From UBA4781 sp963674975 (GTDB lineage: Bacteria > Chloroflexota > Anaerolineae > Anaerolineales > Anaerolineaceae), in contig OY771913.1 of the NCBI GenBank assembly GCA_963674975.1, positions 806,001-870,000 of the forward strand: DNA of 64,000 nt. Direction: 5' to 3'. The position numbers and the translations under genes are program-made. The notes beneath the pieces were generated by a model. That model made no database searches. It was given only the letters and a program-made list of their open reading frames with translations, and was not told the DNA's origin. The first letter of the stretch is position 1; each line of letters opens with the position of its first letter. Positions 45,492-53,962 of the stretch are shown here, piece by piece.

Positions 45492-46463
45492 TTAGTCTTC
45501 AGCTTCAAGCCAGTAGCTGGCTTTTTCTACACGCACCGAGAATCCTTCGGTCACCTCCCAACCTGCAAAGACGCCGAAATATCCGCCTGTGAAGGTATCA
45601 TCGAAAACGATATCCACCAGTTCACCATTGATGTACAGGTTGATATTGCTTCCATTCATCATGATGCCCAGCACATTTTCTGCGTTGGAACCGGTATTGA
45701 TCATACCGCTGGCTTTATAGCGGATCAGGGTGGTCATGGTGCCTGCCTCGCCGGTTGTGCCGTCCCATAAGCGCACGTTGTAGCGCCCGTCACAGGTGAT
45801 GCCGAACAAATAGCCGCGGTCGGCGGACTGCAAGCCGGGGACACGGAAAATGATGCCGTAGTGATCCTCACCGCTGCAAGTTTCTGTCTTGAAAGCTACT
45901 TCGATATATCCATCGCTGACCGCACTGGTTTGCGCAAGGCGCCAGCCGTCTGCATCTGCCAGGGATGTAATGCGGTAGTAGCCGTCCTGCTGAACCGCGG
46001 AACTGAAATTGTTGGTGTCCAGCGGCCAGTTCTTGATCGTACCCATGTCATCCGACCAATCCGCCGCACCCAGATAGATGCCGGGATCGGTGGAAGCTAC
46101 GGTGGGGGTGAACGTTGGGGCAGCGGTAACTTCTATGGTTGGTACTTCAGTAGCAACCGGTTCCGCAGTGGGTTCTGCTTTGGCGGCATCCGCGGCTACG
46201 TCTGCTTCAGCCTGAGCAGTTGCCAGCGCGGCTGCGGTGGCGATGGCATCCGCCACGGAAGACGTTGCGGTTGCCTCTCCGGCAGCTTCTTCGCCTTCTT
46301 TATTCGCATCTGCTGCCGCTTCATCGGAAGGCATTTCGGTGAGCATCTGATCCACCCGATTTGCCAGGTACTGCGCTTTGATCTCATCAAACTTATCCAG
46401 CAAGGTGCAGCCGCTGAATGCGAATAATGCGATCAACAAGATGATAATTACTGTCTTTTTCAT
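45492..46463 (-). CDS. Lipoprotein with Ala/Glu/Thr-rich linker and C-terminal lectin-like domain
   Basis: A 323-residue exported protein. MKKTVIIILLIALFAFSGC is a lipoprotein signal with the lipobox SGC. Residues about 45-140 are a low-complexity Ala/Glu/Thr/Pro linker. The C-terminal 180 residues are beta-rich (DGYIEVAFKTETCSGEDHYG, YNVRLWDG, INLYINGELVDIVFDDTFTG), resembling a concanavalin-A-like/LamG or DUF1080 sandwich that could bind carbohydrate. No catalytic motif is seen. It converges with the nicotinamidase-like gene. Confidence 0.8.
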   Translation of the reverse strand: MKKTVIIILLIALFAFSGCTLLDKFDEIKAQYLANRVDQMLTEMPSDEAAADANKEGEEAAGEATATSSVADAIATAAALATAQAEADVAADAAKAEPTAEPVATEVPTIEVTAAPTFTPTVASTDPGIYLGAADWSDDMGTIKNWPLDTNNFSSAVQQDGYYRITSLADADGWRLAQTSAVSDGYIEVAFKTETCSGEDHYGIIFRVPGLQSADRGYLFGITCDGRYNVRLWDGTTGEAGTMTTLIRYKASGMINTGSNAENVLGIMMNGSNINLYINGELVDIVFDDTFTGGYFGVFAGWEVTEGFSVRVEKASYWLEAED

Positions 46464-46487
46464 TTCTTCTCTCCTCTTCTCTATGGG

Positions 46488-46973
46488 CTAAGCCTTATAC
46501 CCGATCATTCGTAAAAAATCTTTGCGCCAGGCGATATCCTCTTCTCCCTCAACACCTTTGGGAGAAAGACCGTCCACTACTCCTAAAATGGCGCGCCCGC
46601 CGGCTTCTTCGGCGACAATGACATGGCATGGATTGGCGGTTGCGCAGAAGATATGGCACACTTCCGGCACTGCCTTGACGGCATTGAGCACGTTCAATGG
46701 GAAAAACCCTTCCGCCAGGAAGATGATGAAGCTGTGCCCTGCGGCAATGACGGAAGCATTCCTCTTTGCCAGTTCGATCATGGCATCGTCCGTCCCGGAC
46801 CAGCGCACCAGGCATTTTCCGGATGCTTCGCAAAAAGCTGCACCAAAACGGATGCCCGGAACGGCGCCCACCAGGGTTTCGTGGATATCTTCCACGGTTT
46901 TAATGAAGTGGGACTGCCCCAGGATAAAATTGATCTCCTCCGGTTTATCGACAGCTATGCTTTTGATCTCCAT
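46488..46973 (-). CDS. Adenosine-specific kinase family protein
   Basis: A 161-residue protein of the DUF355/adenosine-specific-kinase family, best known from archaea. CHIFCATANPCHVIVAEEAGG is the family motif, with GAAFCEASGKCLVRWSGTDD before it. The start at 46973 has GGAG six bases upstream; an upstream in-frame ATG is less likely. It would phosphorylate adenosine, linking to nucleoside metabolism elsewhere in the window. It is divergent from RNase Z. Confidence 0.88.
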   Translation of the reverse strand: MEIKSIAVDKPEEINFILGQSHFIKTVEDIHETLVGAVPGIRFGAAFCEASGKCLVRWSGTDDAMIELAKRNASVIAAGHSFIIFLAEGFFPLNVLNAVKAVPEVCHIFCATANPCHVIVAEEAGGRAILGVVDGLSPKGVEGEEDIAWRKDFLRMIGYKA

Positions 46974-47139
46974 GCCTTTCTCCTTTAAATAAGACCACAA
47001 ATATCAAAATATATATTGCAAGAATGATACCAACTTAATTATCTCATGGTTTAATAATACACTGTGTTTATTAAAGGGAAAATCAGGAAATAGTTAGAGT
47101 ACAATAAATAACTTCAAAAATTAACAAGGGATATACAGC

Positions 47140-48054
47140 TTGTTTGAACTTATTTTTCTCGGTACGTCTGCTTCTGCCCCCTCCATTCAGCGGGGTCTGC
47201 CCGCGCAGGTGGTGAAGCACAATGAACACCGCTTTCTGGTCGACTGTGGAGAAGGCACCCAGCGCCAGATCCTGCAGTCAGGAATTGGATTTAAAAAGTT
47301 GAACCGCATGCTCCTCACACACGGGCACCTGGATCACATTCTGGGCATCGGGGGGCTGGTTTCCACCTTTTTACGCTGGGAAACCATCGATAATCTGGAT
47401 ATCTACGGGGGCAGCTACACCCTGGAACGCGTCGAGGACCTGCTCCTCAAAGTGGTGATCCGCGGTGTTAATCCGCCCTTCCCCATCATGCTGCGATCGG
47501 TCAAAAAAGGCGTCATCATCGAAGAAGACGATTTCAGCATTAGCGCGTTCCCGGTCAGGCACCGCGGCGCGGGCTGCTTTGGTTTCTGCTTCGAAGAAGA
47601 AAGCAAACGCCCTTTCCTGGCAGAAAAAGCGGATAAGCTGGGAATCCCCTCCGGACCCATGCGCCGCGACCTGGTGCAGGGAAAAGAAGTGCTGCTGCCG
47701 GACGGCAGGCGCGTAACCCCGGATGATATCCTGGGTGAACCCATGCCCGGAGTAAAGCTGGTGATGGTGGGGGATACCGGCGAAACCAAATCGCTGGAAA
47801 AAGTATGTCAGGACGCCGACGCGCTGGTCATCGAAGGCACCTATCTCTACAGTGAGGTTGAGATGGCGCGCGAATACGGGCACCTGACGGTGCGCGAAGC
47901 GGCGGAACTGGCGGTGAAAGCCAACGTCAAGCAGCTTTTCATCACGCATGTTTCGCGGCGCTACCGCGACAGGGATATCGAAAAAGAAGCTATCTCCATT
48001 TTCCCCAACAGCGTATTAGCCAGAGACTTCGACCAATTCCAGATAAAGAATTGA
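47140..48054 (+). CDS. rnz: Ribonuclease Z
   Basis: A 304-residue metallo-beta-lactamase-fold endonuclease that trims tRNA 3' ends. The start is a TTG preceded by AAGGG. MFELIFLGTSASAPS, the metal motif LTHGHLDHILG, VRHRGAGCFGF, VMVGDTGETKSL and LFITHVSRRYRD are present in the expected order. The length suits the short bacterial form. Whether it processes CCA-less precursors such as the nearby tRNA-Pro is not visible, but the CCA is not encoded there, as expected for RNase Z substrates. Confidence 0.92.
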   Translation: MFELIFLGTSASAPSIQRGLPAQVVKHNEHRFLVDCGEGTQRQILQSGIGFKKLNRMLLTHGHLDHILGIGGLVSTFLRWETIDNLDIYGGSYTLERVEDLLLKVVIRGVNPPFPIMLRSVKKGVIIEEDDFSISAFPVRHRGAGCFGFCFEEESKRPFLAEKADKLGIPSGPMRRDLVQGKEVLLPDGRRVTPDDILGEPMPGVKLVMVGDTGETKSLEKVCQDADALVIEGTYLYSEVEMAREYGHLTVREAAELAVKANVKQLFITHVSRRYRDRDIEKEAISIFPNSVLARDFDQFQIKN

Positions 48055-48181
48055 GTTTTCACCCATAAAAAACCTGAATTACAGAATTTTTTAGTATAGA
48101 GCTTCAGGATCCTCTTTTCGTTAGAAGTGGGTAGATGAAATTATGGATAGATCTTTATATAATTAAATAAAGAGGAGGACA

Positions 48182-48418
48182 ATGATGGGGATTAAAGACA
48201 CCAAAGAATTAAAGAAATTTACCGCGAAAACAGATGCCGGGAAGAAATATACGATCATTCAATTTCAAGAATATATCGAAGCCGCAAGCGCCGACCATCC
48301 AAAAACCACGATCCCGGGGTCAAAATTCATGCGCACCGCTGATGGACTGCATGTCGATATCATCGATTCAAAAACGTTTAAGATCGTCGAAACCGATGAG
48401 ATCGTAAAGAAAATTTGA
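48182..48418 (+). CDS. Small conserved-looking protein
   Basis: A 78-residue basic protein with no signal peptide or membrane segment. GAGGAGG stands just before the double ATG (48182 or 48185), which is why I trust it as a gene. The sequence is a mix of lysine-rich N-terminus and a beta-prone end (ADGLHVDIIDSKTFKIVETD). The family is not recognised. It stands alone between RNase Z and the tRNA-Pro gene. Confidence 0.6.
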   Translation: MMGIKDTKELKKFTAKTDAGKKYTIIQFQEYIEAASADHPKTTIPGSKFMRTADGLHVDIIDSKTFKIVETDEIVKKI

Positions 48419-48471
48419 AAGCATAACTGTTTCATCCCAAAAAATAAAACTGAATATCTACTACCAATCTC

Positions 48472-48501
48472 TTGCTGGAAAAAGAACGCGTGGGGTATAA
48501 T
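48472..48501 (+). promoter_or_regulatory. Promoter of tRNA-Pro
   Basis: TTGCTG (48472-48477) and a perfect TATAAT (48496-48501) are separated by 18 bases; the tRNA begins nine bases later. Confidence 0.75.
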
Positions 48502-48509
48502 GACGCTAT

Positions 48510-48584
48510 CGGGGTGTGGCTCAGCCCGGCTAGAGCGCACGGTTCGGGTCCGTGAGGTCGGCGGTTCAAATCCGCCCACCCCGA
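48510..48584 (+). tRNA. tRNA-Pro(CGG)
   Basis: A complete cloverleaf. The acceptor arms CGGGGTG and CACCCCG pair over seven positions, the anticodon stem CACGG/CCGTG encloses the loop TTCGGGT with anticodon CGG, and the T arm is GGCGG/CCGCC with TTCAAAT. CCA is not encoded. It has a good promoter and terminator. Its 3' half is duplicated in altered form at 51509-51553, so it is the likely attachment site of the island. Confidence 0.95.
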
Positions 48585-48587
48585 CAC

Positions 48588-48619
48588 AAAAAGGATGTGC
48601 TTTCAAGCATATCCTTTTT
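48588..48619 (+). terminator. Terminator of tRNA-Pro
   Basis: AAAAAGGATGTGCTT pairs with AAGCATATCCTTTTT with one G-U pair, and ends in T5. Confidence 0.85.
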
Positions 48620-48988
48620 CTCTATATATATTTGAACGAACTAAGTCACAGGGGCAAGCATATTTTTTCATTACTTCAGACAAACAATCGTAAATCAATA
48701 TCTGTTGAATGGAATGATTTTTCCCCGCTGTAGTATCACATGTGTCAAAATGATACAACAATGACAAGGGTTTACTTACATCTGGTATAGATCGATATCA
48801 ACAACACACATCGCTTGGCTTCACCCACCGATCGATGGGATCTATGATTAATGTAAAATCGTTTTATAGAAATCCATAGATTAAATGTGTTTCCGTATCA
48901 GCAGTTTCGATAAGGAAATAAGTTTCGTAGTTTAATGAAACTATGATAAATATCCTTTGACCAAACTAGAGAGATTTACAAAGTAAGA
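48620..48988. other. AT-rich stretch without genes at the left end of the island
   Basis: No convincing open frame or RNA gene. A short inverted repeat GTTTC/GAAAC lies near 48925. Base composition changes here from mixed to AT-rich, so the island starts at the tRNA end. It may contain decayed remains of an integrase, but no recognisable fragment is seen. Confidence 0.5.
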
Positions 48989-50104
48989 TTATTTATCCAC
49001 TCTTTTCTGACAAATAAAGAAAAATACGTTAAAAAAACTCTGATAAATCTCTTGAATATTATTCTCTATGACTGTATCAAAAACTATTTCATGTGCTGCT
49101 AAATTTCTAAGCTGATGAATAACTATCACATCTTTACAAATTGGATTATAACTATTTAATCCAATTGTGTTTTTATTCATAACATTATCAATGAACTTTA
49201 GCTCGCCAATTTTGTTTTTTTCTCCTAGTATTTTTTTATAATCTCTCACCATTTTTAATCCTTCTTGCTGATGATATTTAAAAAATTCTATAACATTAGA
49301 ATAAAGCTTCTCTTCAGTTGCTGGATAATATTTTTTCAACAAAAACTCAAAACAAGTACAAAATATTGAAATAACATTTAAATTTATCTGATTTATAAAT
49401 TCATTGTTATTTAAAAATCTTTTAATATCATCAAGAGATGATAACTTCGAAATCCCATAATAAAAATATATGGTTATATGAGGATCAATTTTTTTTATAA
49501 TTCTCTTTAAAGAAGAGTAAGCGAACTTAATTCCTATCTGTTCTTCTCTATAGTTTTTTAAACTATTGATAAGAATTTCCTTTCTTTTTTTTACTAATTT
49601 ATCATATACTTGATTTTCATCTTGCCCTAGAAGAAACTTTGAAGAATATGTTTTTGGCCATAAAGCATTAAATAATTGTCTGTCTTCTTGGTATGATTGA
49701 TAAATTGATAAATAACACTTATCAGTATTCCCTTTTATCAAAGAATAAATACCTAAATAAAAAAATAACTCTCCTTTATGAATTCTTTCACTATCATGCA
49801 TTTTATCCCAGGTAGAAGATACCATTATTAAGTCCTCAAGAATTTTCTCTGTATCATAGAACTCTCCAATTTTTATATATTTTGTCGAACAATCAATCAA
49901 TTCATCAAATATAAAATTCTCAAGATCGGATTTTACTCTCTTGGAAAGGCCATAATTGCAGATAGTTTCAAATATTAAAAATATTTCGTTTGAATAAGAA
50001 TAGAGTGGTTTTGAGGGATTATCTTTAATATCTTTTTTTATTCCAAGAATTTTCTTAGTAATCTCGCCGGTAATTTCCTCTTCAGTAAATTTTGAATTAC
50101 ACAT
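48989..50104 (-). CDS. Large protein with C-terminal HEPN-like motif (putative defence gene)
   Basis: A 371-residue, Lys/Ile/Asn-rich helical protein. Near the C-terminus IHQLRNLAAHEIVFDTVIEN contains RNLAAH, the R-x4-H pattern of HEPN ribonuclease domains, in a helical setting like that of HEPN domains. The first 300 residues are helical and unrecognised. GGGAGGAG precedes the ATG. It follows the SIR2-like gene on the same strand after 119 bases and is probably co-expressed. Its base composition is very AT-rich compared with the chromosome outside the island. Function as a toxic RNase effector is inferred. Confidence 0.65.
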   Translation of the reverse strand: MCNSKFTEEEITGEITKKILGIKKDIKDNPSKPLYSYSNEIFLIFETICNYGLSKRVKSDLENFIFDELIDCSTKYIKIGEFYDTEKILEDLIMVSSTWDKMHDSERIHKGELFFYLGIYSLIKGNTDKCYLSIYQSYQEDRQLFNALWPKTYSSKFLLGQDENQVYDKLVKKRKEILINSLKNYREEQIGIKFAYSSLKRIIKKIDPHITIYFYYGISKLSSLDDIKRFLNNNEFINQINLNVISIFCTCFEFLLKKYYPATEEKLYSNVIEFFKYHQQEGLKMVRDYKKILGEKNKIGELKFIDNVMNKNTIGLNSYNPICKDVIVIHQLRNLAAHEIVFDTVIENNIQEIYQSFFNVFFFICQKRVDK

Positions 50105-50223
50105 ATATCTCCTCCCGTAATAGTATGTTAGTCTTTCTATTAAGTTATTTATAGTTACTATTAATAATTCAATTTATTAAAAATAATACGAAGTACTTTA
50201 TTCTCTTCATTTCTATGTAATCT

Positions 50224-51201
50224 TTATTTATAATAATCTTGTAAAAATTCCAATCCATGCAGTTTTTTATCTGGTAAAAATATCCCATATCTATGTTGAA
50301 TTTTCTCGATATCTATTTGTCTTAATCCCAATGAACTTCCTCTATATGCCGGACAAGTTGATTTTGAGATCAATCCATAGTTCAAAGGTAAATCTACATC
50401 TTTTTTTTCAGGATTATTTAATCCTAGATTTTTCATTGATCTTTCATCAAATCCAAAACCAATAAAATAAATTTTCTTGGCGTTGTTAATTGCATTTTTT
50501 GATCTAATAAACTCCTCTGAACTTAAAGGGGCATTTGTGAGCAGTGTAAGCTTTTCAGCAGAGGACTCAATCCTACGAATATATTTCGAGTCATTTATTA
50601 TTTGATCTTTCTTTTTTGGAAGTGAACCATATTCAAATACTTCACTTTGTTTACCAGTTTGCCAAGGTAAGGATCCCAAATATCCATGAAGATGAATTAT
50701 TGGTATTTTTGATAACTGCTCATGGATTTCTTGTTTATTCTGTGCATATGTATTCAATGCATTATGAAAAACAAATTCAAGAGATCGATCATAATTAAAA
50801 GTAATAAATGAAACCTTGTTTTCACCAAATTCTTTGATATCGCAATATTTCTTCATTTGCTCAAAAATGAAATGATAAATTCCTTCTTTCCTATAAGCAA
50901 AACCATTAATATTTGGATTTTCACATTGTAATAGGATTGTAGCGATACATAATTTACCCACTTTGATAAAATCCTTTCTATCAGATAAGAAAAAATCAAT
51001 AGATGATGCTAAAGAAGAAGTTATCGCTTCCTTAAAATCTTTTAAATGGGTAGAAGTAATATCGAAATATTCGAAGAAACTTAACTTTGCTTGATCTATG
51101 CTATCAACAATGTTTTTAACGAGAACTGGTCCTATTGGATATCCGTATGGTTTACTTGCACCAGCTCCTAAAATAAATACAGTTTCTTCATCTATCATCA
51201 T
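50224..51201 (-). CDS. SIR2-like domain protein (putative NADase defence effector)
   Basis: A 325-residue protein. TVFILGAGASKPYGYPIG at the N-terminus (GAGxS), SFITFNYDRSLEFVFHN and IIHLHGYLGS are the three hallmark motifs of SIR2-like proteins used in antiphage systems, with the Asn-Tyr-Asp and the catalytic-type His. KKIYFIGFGFDERSMKNL near the end is also usual for this group. Many such proteins deplete NAD in infected cells. GGGAGA precedes the ATG. It is in the AT-rich island with the HEPN-like gene downstream. An enzymatic NADase activity is predicted, not shown. Confidence 0.82.
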   Translation of the reverse strand: MMIDEETVFILGAGASKPYGYPIGPVLVKNIVDSIDQAKLSFFEYFDITSTHLKDFKEAITSSLASSIDFFLSDRKDFIKVGKLCIATILLQCENPNINGFAYRKEGIYHFIFEQMKKYCDIKEFGENKVSFITFNYDRSLEFVFHNALNTYAQNKQEIHEQLSKIPIIHLHGYLGSLPWQTGKQSEVFEYGSLPKKKDQIINDSKYIRRIESSAEKLTLLTNAPLSSEEFIRSKNAINNAKKIYFIGFGFDERSMKNLGLNNPEKKDVDLPLNYGLISKSTCPAYRGSSLGLRQIDIEKIQHRYGIFLPDKKLHGLEFLQDYYK

Positions 51202-51508
51202 TATCTCCCGCTAATTTTATTCTTTACGTATCGCTTACCCCTATTTATTAAAACATTTCTAATACACTAAGATTTATTATATTCTTAACTAGATACTCAT
51301 GATAGAATTAATGTTCAGGAACGATGGTTTATTGACAGACGGAACATTAATAAAAACGAAAGGAGGTAGCCGATTTTTAGGGCTACCGAAGCTTACACGA
51401 CTCGCTCCTGGAAAGCACTTTTTTTCAAGCATTGTTGACCGTATAGCTAATAAAAAATGACGATCCATGCGTTTAACGGTGAGCAAAATTTCGCCGCTTT
51501 TCAAGGCT
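51202..51508. other. Non-coding stretch with inverted repeats, upstream of a tRNA remnant
   Basis: It holds an exact 10-bp inverted repeat, ATTAATGTTC (51307-51316) and GAACATTAAT (51342-51351), 25 bases apart, and a 7-bp hairpin GGTAGCC/GGCTACC (51365-51387). These could be recombinase arm sites, an operator of the SIR2-like gene, or the remains of an element end. A leftward frame at 51289-51552 merely reads through the tRNA remnant and is not believed. Confidence 0.55.
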
Positions 51509-51553
51509 GGTTCGGGTCCGTGAGGTCGACGGTTCAGATCCGCCCACCCCAAC
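51509..51553 (+). repeat. Duplicated 3' end of tRNA-Pro (attachment-site remnant)
   Basis: 42 of 45 bases match the 3' part of the intact tRNA-Pro (48541-48585), covering the anticodon arm, variable loop, T arm and acceptor end. The 5' half is absent and the mismatches break pairing in the T arm, so it is not a working tRNA. Direct repeats of a tRNA 3' end are the usual footprint of site-specific integration. Confidence 0.85.
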
Positions 51554-51604
51554 TATTTAATCAGGGAAATCAGAGATAACGAGGTTATATAGTTTTTCCG
51601 AGAT

Positions 51605-52900
51605 ATGATTTACATTAAGGGGCAAAAAATGGGTAAAAAAACAATAAATAAAAAACAGATAACTGATTTAATACAATCTCTTTCATATGATAAAAAAACT
51701 TTTGATTTTAATAAAACAGAAATGTTTTTTTCTTTAGAAGACTTAGGAACTCTATATCTAAATCATGAAGAAACAAAAGAATATCGAGAAGTTTTAAATT
51801 CAATGATTAATGATATGGATTCTGAAATTATTAGCCCTAAAGCAATAGAAAAATTATTTCAACAAACAATATTGAAATCTCTTGATTTAGGTTCAAAACA
51901 GAGTTCAATTCCTCTGGAAAAAAGGATAAAAGATTCGTTGAAATGTTTAGAAGAATCCTTAAATGAAACTCCACAAAATATTATCCTTTATTATCCTATT
52001 GAAGGTTTAGCAGATGAAGGTTTGCCCTTCAAGTTCGGGAAAATTGAATTCCGCATTTTCAATAATGAAGACCGTGTCATTTTTAGAAAAACAATAAAAA
52101 ATAATTGGAGCGACGGATCTTCAAAAACTTTTTTATTAGATTGTGTAAAAAGATTAAGAGTAAATAATAAAATCGTGGCAAGACTTGAAGTAAATGCAAT
52201 TGATAATGATGCTGCTTTTATTATGGGGGAAAAAGAATTATCTTTATCAATTGATGTATTAAATTTCTATAGTGACTTATTGCCATATCATAAAGGATTC
52301 ATCTATTTACCAGGCGAAAGCCAACAAAAAAATATAGAAGTGCCAATAATAAGAGATGATACAAAACCTGGTGTATGGTTTAAGTATCATTTAGTGGGAC
52401 CATTAATGAATTTATCAATTATTAAATTAGTTAGAGAGGATAAGAAAAAGAATTTAGGATTAATAAAGATTTCAAATAAAATCGCTGGAAAACATAACTA
52501 TTTGGAAGAACGAATAATTTCTGCAATGAAATGGGCTGGTTCAGCAACTATAGAACAAGATAAAGAGAAATCATTTCTAGAATACGCAATTTCTCTAGAA
52601 ACAATAATTTTATTAGAACAAAATAGATCTGAATTAAATCATAGATTGGGGACTAGAGTAGCCCAACTATTAAGTCAAGATATTGATGAATGTATAAAAA
52701 TTAAAAATGATATTGATAGATTATATGGAATTCGTTCAGAAATTGTTCATGATGGTAGATATCAAGTTAATGATTTCGAACTTGGATTAATAAGAATTTA
52801 TGCAAAACGGTCAATTCTTCGTCTGTTAACAGATGTAGAGTTTGATTCAATGGATAAGGATAATATATTAGATTGGTTTAATAAGAGAACTTTCCGGTAA
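51605..52900 (+). CDS. Protein with C-terminal Apea-like HEPN domain (putative defence gene)
   Basis: A 431-residue AT-rich gene. The first 300 residues are unrecognised (mixed alpha/beta, with IILYYPIEGLADEGLPFKFG and a following beta-rich region). The last 130 residues resemble Apea-like HEPN domains: FLEYAISLETIILLEQNRSE, HRLGTRVAQLLS, and the R-x4-H motif in LYGIRSEIVHDGRY. Such proteins occur in phage-defence settings as RNase effectors with a sensing N-terminus. It reads in the opposite direction from the SIR2/HEPN pair and lies between two tRNA remnants, so it may be a separate insertion. A second in-frame ATG eight codons in is possible. Confidence 0.7.
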   Translation: MIYIKGQKMGKKTINKKQITDLIQSLSYDKKTFDFNKTEMFFSLEDLGTLYLNHEETKEYREVLNSMINDMDSEIISPKAIEKLFQQTILKSLDLGSKQSSIPLEKRIKDSLKCLEESLNETPQNIILYYPIEGLADEGLPFKFGKIEFRIFNNEDRVIFRKTIKNNWSDGSSKTFLLDCVKRLRVNNKIVARLEVNAIDNDAAFIMGEKELSLSIDVLNFYSDLLPYHKGFIYLPGESQQKNIEVPIIRDDTKPGVWFKYHLVGPLMNLSIIKLVREDKKKNLGLIKISNKIAGKHNYLEERIISAMKWAGSATIEQDKEKSFLEYAISLETIILLEQNRSELNHRLGTRVAQLLSQDIDECIKIKNDIDRLYGIRSEIVHDGRYQVNDFELGLIRIYAKRSILRLLTDVEFDSMDKDNILDWFNKRTFR

Positions 52901-52950
52901 AAAAATATTTTGCTTTCAATATATTAGAAATCGTTTTTCAAAATTCTGAG

Positions 52951-52996
52951 TACGGTCCATGGCCATGAGGTCGGCGGTTCGAATCCGCCGGCTCCA
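52951..52996 (+). repeat. Second tRNA 3'-end remnant at the right edge of the island
   Basis: Bases 52966-52989 match the variable loop and T arm of tRNA-Pro (48553-48576) with one mismatch, but the following acceptor end is GGCTCCA rather than CACCCCG. No 5' half or matching anticodon stem is present, so it is a fragment of a different tRNA. It marks the point where normal base composition resumes. Confidence 0.7.
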
Positions 52997-53026
52997 TCTG
53001 TCTATTTCAATCCCCCATATAAAACC

Positions 53027-53632
53027 TTACATATCCTGTCTGCCTGCCAGCGCGCGTAAAATGGTGGTCTGGTCGGTGTATTCCAGGTCGCCGCCCACGG
53101 GCAAGCCGCGCGCCAGGCGCGTGATATGCACCGGGTAGTCAGCCAACTGTTTTTTTAAATACAGCGCGGTGGCATCCCCTTCCATGCTGGGGTTGGTGGC
53201 AATGATGATCTCGTTGATCCCGCCCGCCTTCACACGCTCCTCCAGTTCGCGGATGCGCAGGTCATCGGGTCCGATGCCCTCTATGGGCGAAAGCGCCCCA
53301 TGCAGCACGTGATACTTGCCCTGAAAAGCGGCGGCGCGCTCGATCGCCAGCACATCCATGGGGTCTTCGACCACGCACAGAATGCTGCCGTCGCGGTGTG
53401 CATCCGCGCAGATCTCACAGCTGCCCTGGTTGGCAAGCGTGATATTGAAGCAGATCGGGCAGGTGCCGATCGAATCCCGCAGCCCTTTCAAGGCTTCCGA
53501 CAGTTCGGTCGAAACCTGATCCGGCGCTTTCAGTATGAAGAAAGCCAGGCGCGAAGCGGTCTTGGGACCAACGCCGGGCAGCCGTTCAAAAGCTTCCATC
53601 AACCGCTGCAGTGGTTCGGGGAGCAGTGCCAT
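53027..53632 (-). CDS. recR: Recombination mediator RecR
   Basis: A 201-residue protein that loads RecA with RecF/RecO on gapped DNA. The helix-hairpin-helix LPGVGPKTASRLAFFIL, the zinc motif CPICFNITLANQGSCEIC, and the Toprim segment (LCVVEDPMDVLAIER, then GDATALYLKK) are all present at normal spacing. It is the third gene of dnaX-ybaB-recR, nine bases after ybaB. Confidence 0.97.
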   Translation of the reverse strand: MALLPEPLQRLMEAFERLPGVGPKTASRLAFFILKAPDQVSTELSEALKGLRDSIGTCPICFNITLANQGSCEICADAHRDGSILCVVEDPMDVLAIERAAAFQGKYHVLHGALSPIEGIGPDDLRIRELEERVKAGGINEIIIATNPSMEGDATALYLKKQLADYPVHITRLARGLPVGGDLEYTDQTTILRALAGRQDM

Positions 53633-53641
53633 AGTCTATTC

Positions 53642-53959
53642 CTATCTTCCCAATCCGCCGATGGGACCCAGTTTCTTCATGGTCATCTTGCGCACTTTAT
53701 CCAATCCCTTGTTGATCACATCCATCATCAGCGATTCCATGGTCTTGCTGTCCACACTTTTCAGCAGGTTTTCATCGATCTCAATGGATTTGCAGACCTG
53801 CGCGCCGGTGAAGGTTATTTTGATGGCTCCCCCGCGGATATCGGTGCTGATCTCTTCTTTCTCCAGTTCTTTCTGGGCTGTTTTCAACTGTTCCTGCATC
53901 TGGCGCATCTGCCCCAGTAGATTTTGCGAATCAAGCATTCCTTTCATGCCTTTTGCCAT
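53642..53959 (-). CDS. ybaB: YbaB/EbfC nucleoid-associated protein
   Basis: A 105-residue dimeric DNA-binding protein. NLLGQMRQMQEQLKTAQKEL and a beta-rich core (IKITFTGAQVCKSIEIDENL) followed by MMDVINKGLDKVRKMTMKKL are family features. It lies three bases after dnaX and nine before recR, the classic order. The length is standard. Confidence 0.95.
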   Translation of the reverse strand: MAKGMKGMLDSQNLLGQMRQMQEQLKTAQKELEKEEISTDIRGGAIKITFTGAQVCKSIEIDENLLKSVDSKTMESLMMDVINKGLDKVRKMTMKKLGPIGGLGR

Positions 53960-53962
53960 TCC

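Noticed and set aside
51289..51552. Leftward open frame of 87 codons
   Set aside because: It reads through the antisense of the tRNA remnant (the frame starts in it) and has no ribosome site or family pattern.
51509..51553. A second tRNA-Pro gene
   Set aside because: Only the 3' part is present, with no 5' acceptor arm or D arm, so it cannot fold as a tRNA.
52951..52996. A functional tRNA with acceptor end GGCTCCA
   Set aside because: No matching 5' half is found upstream and the anticodon stem does not pair.
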